Origin: Eudorina sp. 2006-703-Eu-15
Lineage: Eukaryota > Chlorophyta > Chlorophyceae > Chlamydomonadales > Volvocaceae
Length of the DNA stretch: 64,000 nt
Assembly: GCA_003117195.1 (NCBI GenBank)
Contig: BDSI01000032.1
Location: forward strand, 426,145 to 490,144
Reading direction: 5' to 3'
In this document: positions 21,765-33,030 of the stretch, in pieces
How the letters are laid out: the number at the start of each line of letters is the position of its first letter
Numbering within the stretch: the first letter of the stretch is position 1
Position numbers and translations under genes: made by a program
The notes under the pieces: model-generated
The model's input: the letters and a program-made list of their open reading frames with translations, nothing else
The model's database searches: none
Told to the model about the DNA's origin: nothing

Positions 21765-24700
21765 TCATGTCCAGGTCGGGCCGGCCGCGGCGGTGGATGA
21801 GGGGGAGGCGGCGGCCCATCCCGGCCTTGCGCTGGCCGGCCGCGGCCGCCCCGCCGCCGCCGCCGTCACCTCCGCCGCCAGCCTGGCCTGCGCCATCGCC
21901 GCCGCACCGGCACTCGACACCTGCCGCCCCAGCGCCGCCATCAGCACCGGCCGCGACCCGCTCCCTCCGCCCCCCTCACCCACACCCACACCCGCACCCT
22001 CACCCCACATCCCAGCGCCTCCTCCTCCACCTCCACCTCCACCTCCTCCCCCGCCACTGCTGCCGCCACCCGCCGCGGCGGCGCCCGTCGGCTTCACGTC
22101 CACCACCTGCAGCTTGCTGAGCCTGGGCTGCTGCGGCTGCTGCTGCTGCCCCTCGGCGGCGTCCAGTCGGCCCATGAATGTGACCGCATCCACCACCTTG
22201 TCCGCCACTGGGGCGATGGCGAAGGCCTCCAGTCGGAGCCAGTGACCGAAGAGCTGCTCGGGGCGCTTGATCCAGGGGAGCAGCTCCGTGGGGCTGATGA
22301 GGGGGGAGGAGGCCGGCGGCGGCGGCGGCGGGGTGGCGGACCAGGGGGTTCCGGCAGGACGGGAGGCGGAGGTGGCGGGCGCGGAGGCGGGGCGTGCTGC
22401 GGACGCGGCGCGGGAGGGGCCGGAGGCGGGTGTGGGTGTGGGGGTGGGGGGCAGCGGCACGAGCAGCTGCTTGTGGGCGTCCGCGGTGGTGCGGGTGGCG
22501 ATGCAGACCCGGCGGGCCACCGGGTTGCCGGGCACGATGTCCGTCAGGTAGACGTTGAAGAGCCAGCCCTGCTGGGTGGGTGGGTGGGTGGGGCGTGGGG
22601 GTGGGGTGTGCAGGGCACATCAGGAGACGACAGGAGACGGTAGATGGGCGGTTAGGTCCTCAGGATGCGGTGCGGCCGGGTCCGGCCAAGGCCGGTCAGG
22701 TCCTCAGGAGCCGTTGCACGCCAGCCCCCTCCCGGTATGGCGGTGCACCGCCACGCCCCGATGAGCCCCTCCCCCATCACGGGGGACTTCCCACCCTGTC
22801 ACCCATGCATTCCCCCTGTCACCTGCCCGCCCAGGGCACCCCGCCCGCCCCATGCCCCCCCGGCCAGTCGGCCCCACCCACCTGGACGTCCTCCTCGCGC
22901 CCCACCAGCGCCGTCAGGTGGTAGAACTCGGGGTCCGTGAAGGAGGGCAGCGGCCCCGACCCGCCGGCGGAGGCGGAGGCGCCGCCGCCGTCGACCCGCT
23001 TGGGTGACACGTGCGGCCGGTCCAGCTGCCCCGCGGCGGTGCTGACCTCCAGGGAGGGAAGGTCCGCCTCCGGGTCCTCCTCGGACCCCAGCTCCGCCAG
23101 GCCGCGAAACCCCGACGACGATGACGCGCCGCCGCCGCCGCTGCCGCCGCCGCGCCGCCGGCTGGAGGAGTGGTACCCGCCGCCGCCGCCGGCGCCGCCG
23201 CCGGTGAGATGGAAGGCCGGGGAGATGCTGTTCACGGGACTGATCACTCCGGCGGCCAGGGCAAGGTCGACGCCGGCGCCGCCGCCGTCGGTGCAGCCGG
23301 CGCCGCCGCCGCTGATGCTCAGGGGCGACGGCCCGGGGTACCTCGGCGGCCGACCGAACCCGCCCGCCGTCGGAGCGCCCCCTTCACTGCCACCGCCACC
23401 GCCACCGCCGCCGCCGCCGTCGCCGCCGCTGCCGCTAGAGCTACGATTGAAGCCGCTGGACACCCGGTCGAGCTCCGAGCTGCCCGCCTCCGAGCTGCCC
23501 AACGACGCGCCCCGGTGCACCGCCTGGCGCGGCGACCAGACGTTGGCGCCCCACTGCACGCGCTTGCTGCCGCTGGGCGTGGTGGCGGCGTCGCCGCCGC
23601 CGCCGTCATCGTCGCCGCCGCCGCCGCCGCCGAGATGGACCGTTCGTTTGATGACGCTGGGCACCCTCAGGACGGAGCCCTGGCCGCCGCTGCCGGCCCG
23701 CCGCGGGGTTAGTCCCTCGCCGCGTCCCGCCGCGCCGCTGCCGCCGCCGCCGCCCTGCTCCGAGCCCCGGCGCGACCCATGGGTCACCGCCGCCGACGAC
23801 GACGTCCCGTCGTCCGCGTCCGCGTCCGCCCCCGCCGCCGACACCGCTGCAGAGACGGAGGCGGCGAGGAGGTACGCCGCGCTGGGCTCAACTCCGAAAC
23901 CGCCATCCGACTCACTGACTCTGCTATTGTTGTTGGGGTTATTTTGTTGGTTAAGGTTTCGGAGGGAGCGGATGTGCTCCGGGCTGCCGAGACGTGAGTG
24001 GGGCCTGCTGCCGCCGCCGCCGCTGGAGGCCCCCGCGGCCGCCTGCTGCGCGAGGTAAGCCGCCAGGTACGGACTCGAACCGGTGCTCGCGGGGCGCGGT
24101 CCGCCTCCGCCTGCGGCGGCGGCGGCGCCGTCGTCGTACTCGTCCAAGCCGTATCCATCAGGATCCTGGATCTCGTACGGCGCGACGCCGGCAGCGTCAG
24201 CGATCTGAGACCAGAGGGCCTTACGCGCACCCGAGAGCGCGGCGTAGCGTCGCTGGGCCATCGCAATGCCCGCGTTGACGGCCGCGTTGGCGGCCGCCGC
24301 CGCCGCGGCGACGGCGACGCTGCCGCCGGAGGGCTGCGACGCCGGCTGCGACACCCCCGTGCGCGCGCTGGCGACGCTGCGGTACGAGTCCTCCCGTCGT
24401 ATACCGGCGCCGGCGCCGCCGCCGCCGCCGCGGGCTGCTCCTGGTGACCTGTTGGGGGACTGCCGCCGCGGGGAGGTGCTGCCGCCGGCGCCGGCGGCGG
24501 TCTGCGTCCGCGGCGGCGACAGCCCGCTCTGCCGCTGCGGCTGCCAGCTGGGGGACGGTGGCCGGAACTGCCCCTGGCCCTGCTGCGCCGCGGCGGCCGC
24601 GGCCGCGGCGGCGGCGCCGCCGGGCCCGCCGTACAAGCTGCCCGGCGAGTCGGGCATCATGGCGGCGCCGCCGCCCGGCGGCGCGGAGAAGGGCCTCGCC

Positions 24701-26172
24701 ACCGCCACTCGGCGGTTCGGCACCAGCTGCGGCCCCACGGGGTCTCGAACCACCAGGCCGTTGGAGGGGCCGCGCTTCGGCTGCGTCTGCTGCAGCAGCC
24801 GCGGGTTCATTCCCAGGAGCCGCGCCGTCTCCAAACTAACGGTGGTCACCGCGGCGGCGGCGTCCGCCTCGCTCGCCGCCGCGGCGGCGGCAGCGGCGCC
24901 ACCGCCGTACACCGTACTGGGCGCGATGCTTGAATGGGAGCTCCGCGCAACGCTCTGGCGCATAAAGGCGGGGCTCAGTGGTACGGCCGCGCCGTGGACC
25001 TGGAGGTACGGCGATAGGGCGGAGATGTTGGATGAGCGCCGCCGCCGGCCGCCCGCCGAGGGCGACACGGGCGGCGACGACGACGGCCGGGGGCCGGCGG
25101 CGGTGCTGGTGGGACGAGCGCTGGCGGGCCGACCTGAGGTCCAGGTCGCCGTCAAGGAGGCGCGGCCCTGCGGCAGCTGCAGTACCACCGACGGCGCCGT
25201 GGCCGCCGCCGCCCCCGCCGCCGCCGCCGCGTACCCTACCTGCCGCTGCTGCTGCTGCTGAGTGGACGGAGCTGAGAAGGGCCTTATGCTTCGGGTACGG
25301 CTGCTGCTGCCGCCGACGGTGCTGCTGCCGACGGTGGTGCTGCCGCCCCCCGGCAAACCGCTGGCGGGTCTGCCCCGCGCACTGCCGGCGCGCGGTTTGG
25401 TGGAGCCGTAGTACAGCATCCGGGCGTTACTGTTCAGCAGGGTGCCGTTGGCCATGGCCAGCTGCTGCTGCTCCTCGATGTCCAGATGGGCGGAGCCGGA
25501 GGGGATGGATGTGGCGGTGCCGGCGGCGCTCCGTCGGGCGCTCGCCCAGGTCGGTGAGGTGGGCCGTGAGGGCGGGGAGGGGGAGCGGTGCGAACCGGAT
25601 GCGGCGGTGGGGGACGGCGGCCGCCCGGGGCCCTGATGTGGGTCAGGGTCGGAGGAGGAGGCCCCCGGGGAGGCGGCGGCCGCGTCGGGGCGGGGGGTGT
25701 TGAGGTTGGAGCCGGGCGGGGAGGCGGAGGGCATGGGCAGGGGGGCCTGCGCGGCGCGGAGCAGCCGCATGGCCAGGCGGGAGGTGTGGGTGATGGTCGG
25801 GGCAGGGGTGGGGCTGAGGCGGGAGGCGGTCTCCATGGCGGCGGTCAGCGCGGCGGTGAGGGCGCGGGAGGCGGAGCCTCGGCGGTCCGCGGAGAAGGCA
25901 GCTGCGGGGGCGCCAGAGCGCGCGCCACCGTCGTGTTTGTCGACGTTGATGATCGCCGAGACGTCATCATTCCAGTCGAGCACGTGCGCGTATCTGTGCT
26001 TGCGTGCTGCCGAGACGGGGCGCTGCTTCTGCGCGTCTGGGTCCGCGGATGGCCTCACAGCCGCTGGCGCGCTTGCAGGCTCGTAATAGGCACGTATCCT
26101 GGCATCTGCTTCATCTGCTTTTGCAAAATCGTTGCAAATCTGCGAGTAAGTGCGAACTGCTTTGCGGACCAT
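21765..26172 (-). CDS. Large low-complexity protein with repeated RPxSA motifs, function unknown
   Basis: Two exons, 22882-26172 and 21765-22571, joined by a GT-AG intron in phase 0; 1,365 residues. I do not recognise a domain family. The N-terminus is well ordered (VRTYSQICNDFAKADEADAR; RKHRYAHVLDWNDDVSAIIN). A second ordered block spans the splice junction (FYHLTALVGREEDVQ then GWLFNVYLTDIVPGNPVARR) and continues with ELLPWIKRPEQLFGHWLRLE. Between and after these lie Ala, Gly, Ser and Gln runs. Arg-Pro-x-Ser-Ala/Thr motifs recur: RPVSA, RPFSA (twice), RPASA (twice), RPASG, RPAST. Similar motifs occur in some microtubule-associated and ciliary proteins, but that is only a hint. The ATG at 26170-26172 begins a long open frame just past a 339-bp gap from a divergent gene. 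GC3 bias is strong throughout. Confidence 0.75.
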
Positions 26173-26511
26173 TTTGGACTATAAGTCATAGACCCTCTTC
26201 ATATGCTGTCATTTTCAATGTTAATTGTAAACAAACATTCATACGTTTTGAAACTTAGGGCTAGAGTTACCGCCGTTCGGGCGTTGTGGCGTGCGGGACG
26301 GAATGTTCGTACGACAAACGGAAGTGGTCCCAATACTGATTGCGGAATTGAAACGTCCTATGGGTGCTGTAGTCATTCAGCTGCATTTCTGAATCCTCAT
26401 GTTTGTTGCTCGTCATATCACCTTACGGCCTCTTTCGGCAGTTGCAGACCTCCATTTACACCGTAGCTGCAGCGACGCGACGTGCAGGTCAGTCATGGTT
26501 GTGGCACATTG
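26173..26511. promoter_or_regulatory. Divergent promoter region of low-complexity gene and LYR gene
   Basis: 339 bp between two outward-facing start codons, AT-richer than its surroundings. It must contain both core promoters. I see no unambiguous TATA box. Confidence 0.55.
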
Positions 26512-26805
26512 ATGGATTCCCGCGTCCGCAACCTGTACAAGCGCCTGATCCACTTGGCGCGCGACTATCCGCGGGGCATCGCCGAGGCGCGACAGAAGCT
26601 GCGCACCGCATTCCGGGCCTCCACTCTCCCGCTCGACGAGGCCCTCGCCAAGGGCGACTACGTGGCTCGTGAACTCGAGGCCCTCGTGTACCTCCACAAG
26701 TATCGGTCGCTGTTCAGGCGGTACGAGGAGCTGCACCCGTCCGGCGAATCGCACCCATCCGCGCCCGGTCCAACGCCGGTCGGAACCAGCAAGCGGCAAC
26801 CGTAG
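26512..26805 (+). CDS. LYRM5: LYR-motif protein of the LYRM5/ETFRF1 family
   Basis: A single exon of 97 residues. The pattern VRNLYKRLIHLARDYPRG followed by LAKGDYVARELEALVYLHKY and RSLFRRYEEL matches LYRM5/ETFRF1, a small mitochondrial LYR protein that in animals binds electron-transfer flavoprotein and can release its FAD. LYR/LYK proteins are small helical adaptors that often pair with acyl carrier protein. The length fits the family. The ATG at 26512 is the first ATG in the frame; the codons before it in frame do not resemble the family. It is divergent from the gene at 21765-26172 and 277 bp ahead of the SET gene. There is no obvious N-terminal presequence, which is normal for this family. 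Confidence 0.9.
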   Translation: MDSRVRNLYKRLIHLARDYPRGIAEARQKLRTAFRASTLPLDEALAKGDYVARELEALVYLHKYRSLFRRYEELHPSGESHPSAPGPTPVGTSKRQP

Positions 26806-27082
26806 TCCCAAAGACAACAGCTGGGCCTCGTCGACGCCGCAGAACTGCGCTGGGAGGCGGAGCGGCGGAGCGGAGTTGCCGTGTGTGTTCCCTTGCACAC
26901 CATCGACTGTGGGGGACTGTGGGGGATTCGGGCGGCCATCGGCATGCTGCGGCACTGACCGGCGGCACGCGGACCCCACCGCAGCAGCAGCAGCATCCGG
27001 GATACGTACACCATATTCGGAGGCTACAGACGGGAGCTCTGGACCGCGGGTTTTGCTCGGCTGCCTCGCACCCGCCACGTAC

Positions 27083-30000
27083 ATGGCACCGCCGGGCAGT
27101 CTCATGGCCTCGGGCGGCCAGTCCGCAGGCGCCCTGCCGCGTCGAGGCGCCTGCGGTCTCACTAGCAGCAGCAGCTGCAGCAGCAGCAGTGGCACCCGTG
27201 CAGTGGTGGTCTCCCGCGCACCACCGGCGTCACATGATGCCGTACAAGTACGGCAGCGACACCTTCGCCTCGTGACGAATCCAGGGACAGGACGCAGCCG
27301 CCACCGCGGGCGGCGGGGAGCCTGGCCGCAGCCGTGCTTGCCGGCGGCGGCGACGGTGGGCGCCGTCGCGGCGGCGCCGGGCGGCGGCGCGGCGGCGGCG
27401 GCGGCGGCGGCGGACGCCATGTCCGCGATGACGTTGTTGCCGGCGGCGCCGCTCCAGCCGCCGCTGGATGTGGAGGTGGAGGTGGATCCGTTGGCCTCCC
27501 CCGCGGTGTACTGCCAGAGACAGACGCTGGGGGGGCTGCTGCAGCAGTTCGCCACGCGGCAGGACGGCTTCGACAGCGGTCTGCAGGTGAGGAGGGGACA
27601 GAGGGGGCCAGGGGGCAGGGGGGGCCCCGGCAGGGTCTACATCAGCGTGAGTAAAGGTATGAGAAAGATGGTGTGTGGGAGGGAGGGACGCGAGAGCGTT
27701 TCAGAGGGGGCACATCGATCGGGGGGATCACGTGCTGTCATCATCTCACCACGGCGGTGGTGGGGGGGGTCGCCAAGCTGGGTGCGTGGGGGCGGATGCG
27801 GCGCGGGTGCGTCGGTGTGTGCGAGGGTGCGATAGAGGGCCCGTGGGCGGGCACGGTACTGAGAAGGGTCTTCCGGCAGAAGAGTTCAGCAGCGCGTACG
27901 ATGTACGACACCTCTCTACTGCACCCATTGCCCGGAACCTCAGCCTGCTGGCCTGATAGCCAGCGCCCATCTCCACAAAGCGCTGCCCCGTATGTCAGTA
28001 GAGACAGTGGCCCCCGCCACCCCGCCTCTGGTCTACCTGCATCCGATACCTCACTGTCCTCGTCCTCGCCCCGCCCCGCCCCGCCCCGCCTCGTCGCCGC
28101 TCCCTCGGGCCCCAGATGGAAGGGGTGCTGTCGTACTACCGCCAGCTGGGCTGCAGTCCGCAGCAGCTGCGGGCGGCGATGGAGGGGCTTATGCCCGTAA
28201 GCCGCATAGCCCCACCGACCCGCGGGTCAGCCACCGCCGCCGCCAATCCCTCCTCCTCCTCCCCTTTCCCCGAGACGGGCTTGTCCCAATGGGCGACCGC
28301 GAGTATGCCGGAGCCGATTTGGTCGGCCCCCAGCAACCTGGAGCAGCAGCTGCAGGTGGGGGTGTGTGGGGGTGTGGTGGGAGCAGGCGGGGACGGGCGT
28401 CGGCGGCGGCCGGGATCGTTGCCCGGGCTTGCTCCTGGGGGGATGTACCGGGAGCCACATGCGACGGCCCCGGTACCTCTGCTGCAGCATGTCGCAGTTC
28501 GCGCTTCGCTGCAGCACCCTGTATACCGATAGGTAGCGGGTTGGGTGCCTGGGCTGGGGGTGGTAAGGGCGGTAAGGGCAGATGGTTTCGAGGGGTGACG
28601 CGGGCGCACCGATCCGCCTCCGGATGGTCCTCTGCTGCCGGTGAGTGCCGCCCCGCACGCCTCGTTACGTCGCGCCTCGTTACGTCGCGCCGCGTCGACT
28701 TGTTACGTCGCGCCTCGTCACGTCGCGCCCCGTCGCAGTTGATGGCCTGGGAGTTGCTGGTGGCGGCGGTGGCGGCGGCGGCGCTGGCGGGGCTGCAGAC
28801 GCGGCCCCGGGGCTGGGCGCGGAGGGACCTCCTCGAGGTGGGGGCGGGGTGCGACAAACGACCGCCCCGAACGGTCACTTCACATTCGTACGCGGTGTGC
28901 GGTGTGCGATACGGGGTCCCTATGGTGCAGGGGGAGGGCGACCATGAAGCGTGTGTGTGTGTGTGCGACGTCCTCGTTGTGTCACTGTTCTCGGTCTTGT
29001 ACGGCAGGTACGGCAGAGCAGCATCGCGGGTCGGGGCCTGTTCGCCCGCGTGCCCATCCCGGCGGGCACCGTGCTGGGGGCCTACCCGGGGCGGCTCCGG
29101 AGCGCGGCGGAGATGGTGGCCAAGTGCGAGACGGCGCCGCTGGCGGCGTCGTACGCCTTTCGTACAGGTACGGCTTTTGAGCAGGGGCGCGAGCAGCACG
29201 GGTCGTCGTCGATGTGATCCATCGGCGGCCTCTCCATGGCCGCGCGCGACGGTGCTTCCGGAGGGTCATTGGAAAGGGGCGTCTCGACAGCCTCTGCCTT
29301 CCCAGCACCTGTAATCGATGCGTCCATCTTGACTTGGGGCGGGCTGGGGTGCCTTGAGAAAGCGCTGTTTGTTTGCGGCGCGGGTAAGGAGCGTACGGTA
29401 TGTCACGTGTCCCTCGGTGCGGTTCTTGCCGTACAGGTGACGGCCGGTTCCTGGACCCCACGGACGCGCTCGGCCAGCCCAGCCCCTACCCGCAGCCCGG
29501 CTGGCCCTGGCCGCTACCCACGAATGTGGACCTGGCCTTCGCCAACGAACCGCCCAAGGTATGGTGGGGTAGGGTAGGGTGGGGCGGGGCATACATTCAT
29601 TCTTGAGGTGGGGGAGGGGGGATGGGAGGGGGTTTACTACATGTGCAGTACGGCGCGGGGTGGCCCAGGCACTTACGCGGTGTGCGTCCGGGAGTCGCAC
29701 ACGTCGGGCTAGTGACCCATGGGGGGGGGCAGGGGCTGTTACCTCCGAGCTGCGTACGGGCACATACCACAGGCATGTGCGCATGCCGTACCAGTGACCC
29801 ATGGGGCGCAGCACACATCCCAGCGCTGCGTAGCAGAGCAGGTCACACCGCGGCACAGCACAGCAGGGCACAGCACAGAAGGCACAGCACAGCACAGCAC
29901 AGCGCAACCTGTTGACACCCTACCCGGCCGTCCGGTGCGCCCGCCCGGGCAGTTGCAACGCCACCTCAACCCCCCCAGCGGTTCTCTGCTGTGCTTCGAC

Positions 30001-30431
30001 TCCACAGCCGCACCGGTCGGCGGCCGGGCAGTGATAAAAACACCCGCACCGCTTCTAGCCACCAGCGAATCGGCGATGGCACCTGTACCTCGACACAACT
30101 CTGCAGCAGTCCGGCGCAAATATGTATCTCTCGGTCTTAACTCTTGGTCGCACGGCATCCCGCGGGAACTTGGCCCCCCCGGGTCCGCGCCGCCACTCAG
30201 CCTGGCCCTCGCTGGCTTCGCCCTTTCCTCCCCTCCCTGCCTCCCCCTCAGGGCTCCCCGGGCACCAACACCACTGTGGAGGACGGCCCTCAGCCGGGCG
30301 ACCTGCTGTTCGTGGCGTCCACCGACATACCCGCGGGGGCGGAGGTGCTCATCGACTACGGCGTCACGTACGACAGAAGTGGCTACTCCTCCCAGGGAGG
30401 CGGCGGTGGCGACACCAACAACAACGCCTGA
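27083..30431 (+). CDS. SET-domain protein with atypical catalytic motif
   Basis: Six exons, 434 residues: 27083-27586, 28116-28355, 28739-28837, 29008-29167, 29437-29558, 30252-30431; all phases agree. The SET domain spans about 282-425: SIAGRGLFARVPIPAGTVLG opens it, and DLLFVASTDIPAGAEVLIDY closes it with the usual E-x-x-x-DYG. The central NHSC motif that binds S-adenosylmethionine is replaced by FANEPPKG followed by TNTTVEDG, a variant I associate with algal SET proteins. The first exon is Ser/Ala/Arg-rich and could be an organelle transit peptide. The ATG at 27083 is a guess, because the frame is open upstream to 26669. GVLSYYRQLGCSPQQLRAAM (exon 2) looks like a helical region. An optional in-frame intron within exon 2 (GTAAGC at 28196) cannot be excluded. 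The substrate is unknown. Confidence 0.8.
28664..28735. repeat. Short CGTCGCGCC(T)CGTTA tandem tract in SET intron
   Basis: Four to five imperfect copies of CGCCTCGTTACGTCG fill the 3' part of the intron ending at 28738. It replaces a normal polypyrimidine tract directly before the acceptor. Confidence 0.7.
29852..29906. repeat. GCACAGCACAG tandem tract in SET intron
   Basis: About 55 bp of (GCACA)n-like units in the intron 29559-30251. The same core appears in the larger satellite at 48979-49196. Confidence 0.75.
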
Positions 30432-32036
30432 GGGCGGAGGGCCGCGAGGCCCCCCTGGGCGACGTCGGCAGCTCGGCATGGCTGGCTCACAGCACTACAA
30501 GAGGAGGTCCCCGTGCCTAGCCAAGTAGCCATCCTTCTGGCCTGAGCGGGGGCCTGCGTTGAAGACGCCGTGGAGGCGCCATGTGTACCGGTAGACGCGG
30601 AGAGAGGCGGGAGAAGGGATGGGGTGGGGCGTGTGTACGTGTACTTAGATAGAGATGTCAGATGTGTGTGTGTGCGTGTGTGTGCGGCATGGGTGATAGA
30701 TGGGGTGTGCGCGGCCTTGCTGTGATGTGTCAGTTTCGAGCTAATGACAGCAGGTCTTCCAGGCCCTGCCCCGGCACTGTGACCACATGCTTCCCACTGA
30801 ACCTTGTCCATATACACCGTGTCCATATACTGGTGTTGTGCAGTTGCGGCAGTCGTGGGTTGAAACGGATGGCTCTCCAGGGCCTTGAGGGTGCCGTCGG
30901 CAGGAGTTGGGGTATGTAGAGCCTTACACGGCACTGGAGAGGCAGGAGCCGACATACGCCGCGAAGCGCTGCGTCCCCTGCAGGAAACGCCCCAGCACAA
31001 CTGGCCGCCTGGCGCTTCCGTCGCCGCCGGCGAACAGCCCCTGCCCGAAAACAACTAAACGTGACTACCATGCGCGGAAACCATCCTGAGATGAGGAAAG
31101 GCAGGCAACACACGGTCACAGCCCACCAACTACGTACGGTATCCAAGCAAATCCTTGGCTGTAGCTGGCTACAGCTCACCAACCAACCAAGCAACCGCGC
31201 GGCTACAGCCCACCAGCCGGAGTAAGTAATAGCCAGCTGGACACTCGCCAGGAGGACCTAAGGACTGACCGGCGGGGAGATGAGAGTCCGGAGCAAATAA
31301 CCCAACCCCGTAACCTGGCGGACTAAACACGCGACCCAGGCAAGCGGCCACCAGCGCGCGCCATGGTGAAGTCACGAGTTGACACACAACCTCGGCCGCG
31401 CCACTGGAACTTCGGATGTCGGGCAAAGCGAAAGATTGGGTCAAGTAGACCGATGTGAGCATGTGACATGCAAAATGCCCCAAAGGACAGCTGAGTGAAT
31501 AACTTGCCGTATACGCCGAAAAAAAACCACTTGTCGTACACTGCGAGAATACTTGTCGTACAAGCCGTCTTGTCGCACTTAAGCCAAACAGATACGGTAG
31601 CCGCGAAGTGGTTGCCCCCCAGTGGGGGCATGTACCGTACAGCACACAACTCCCGACTCATGGAATGCCACAAACCGCCCCTGGCAGATGCACGGATCCG
31701 GCCACCCGCATCCAGGTCTACCTGCAGATAAATACCGGTAGGTGTACGGAGACCCCCCAGCCGCCACCAACGGCCCGGCTCGGCCCGCCAGGTCAGGCCA
31801 CGGCACAGTGACCGACGGACCGACCGACCGACCAACCGACCGACCTGCCTTGGCCTCGTCACACACTGCACGTGCTGCCGCCAGGTTGCCAGCACACACC
31901 TCCGTCACACACCCTATATATCCCCTGTGTACCGCAAATAGGCCACCGTACCGGTGCAGGTTCCCTCTCTGCGCACCCCGCCTCTCCATGTCTCCAATGT
32001 GCTCAGCGGCTACATCTGTCCCACGCGAGCTGCACC

Positions 32037-32889
32037 TCACGCGGGCTGCGCCCCACGTGAGCTGCGCAGCGCGTGTGCACCTCCACCGCCACCCATGTCG
32101 CCCTCCTCCTCGACACCTCCACCACGACCCGCTCTTCCACATCGGGTCCACCCGCCGCCAACAACCGCCGCGGCCGCAGCACCCGCCAGCTCAGCCCCGG
32201 CGACGTCACCACCCACGACACCTCCGGGCGCGACGGCCCCGCCGCGGCCGGGTCCTCCCCCGGCGCCCCCAGCCTGGCCACCAGCTGCCCTGGAACCCCA
32301 GCGCCCATCCCCAACCGCAACGCGAACCGCAGAGCGCAGACCCTCCTCCGCCACCGCCACCGGCAGGGGTCGCAGGGGGCCCCCGGACGGCAGCGGCGTG
32401 TCGGGTCGCTGGGTGACCACCTGTGTCGGCAGTTCCAGCGGCCCCGTTAAGCTGCTGTCACAGCTGCTGGGGTTGCTGAGGGCGGGAACAGCCTTCTCCT
32501 GCAGATGCCTCAGCGCAGCCGCCATCTCGGCCGCCAAGGCTTCCTCAGTCAGAGGGCCATCAGCGATGGAGGCCTTGGCTGCAGCTCCAGACCTGGCACG
32601 GGTGGCCACCGTCGTTCAGGTATGCCAGACCGAACAGGGGGATAGCCGGGCTGCTGCTGCCGCGGTGCCAGGTGTTGTTTGCGCGCGCATCGCAGAACGC
32701 GCTGCTCGTGTAGGCCAGCGGGCAGAAGGGCCAGGCGGCAGGATACCCGCCGCAGTCCATCAGGGATGTCCGAATGACATACAAGGGCTGCTTGTCCGAT
32801 GCGCCGCCAGTGCCGACCAGCAGCCTGCGGACGCCGGGCAGGTGCGGCTTGTCGAACGGTACCCCCAGGCTGGGTCTGCAGCTCTGCAC
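32037..32889 (-). pseudogene. Broken coding remnant in two frames
   Basis: On the minus strand 32610-32889 reads as a high-GC3 coding frame (VPFDKPHLPGVRRLLVGTGG, MDCGGYPAAWPFCPLAYTSS, WHRGSSSPAIPLFGLAYLND). It then stops, while a second frame continues from about 32609 with equally coding-like sequence (KASIADGPLTEEALAAEMAA, LELPTQVVTQRPDTPLPSGG). I see no plausible intron joining them, so a frameshift is likely. The first part has paired cysteines like a secreted protein, but I recognise no family. Repeat family C lies immediately upstream (32926-33030), so this may be a captured or transposon-borne fragment. Confidence 0.4.
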
Positions 32890-32925
32890 AGGTCGGCCAG
32901 CGTGACCTTGAGCGGGTTGCTTTTA

Positions 32926-33030
32926 TTATTAAGGATGTCACAGCGGACCCCGCGGGTCATCGGTGACAGCCCACGGTCACAGCCGAGGCTTCCTCACCAT
33001 ACACTGCCTAAACGAACTGGCGCCACCATG
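32926..33030 (+). repeat. Dispersed repeat family C, copy 1
   Basis: About 105 bp beginning TTATTAAGGATGT(C/T)ACAGC and passing GGACCCCGCGGGTCATCGGT, GAGGCTTCCTCACCAT and CTGCCTAAACGAAC to GGCGCCACCATG. It is nearly identical to 42845-42949 and, up to the CCATACACTG, to 38069-38150 in reverse. Confidence 0.88.

Noticed and set aside
24060..24085. GGTTCGAGTCC, resembling a tRNA T-arm, on the minus strand
   Set aside because: It is in-frame coding sequence (TGSSP) of the large low-complexity protein and no acceptor stem or anticodon arm can be folded around it.
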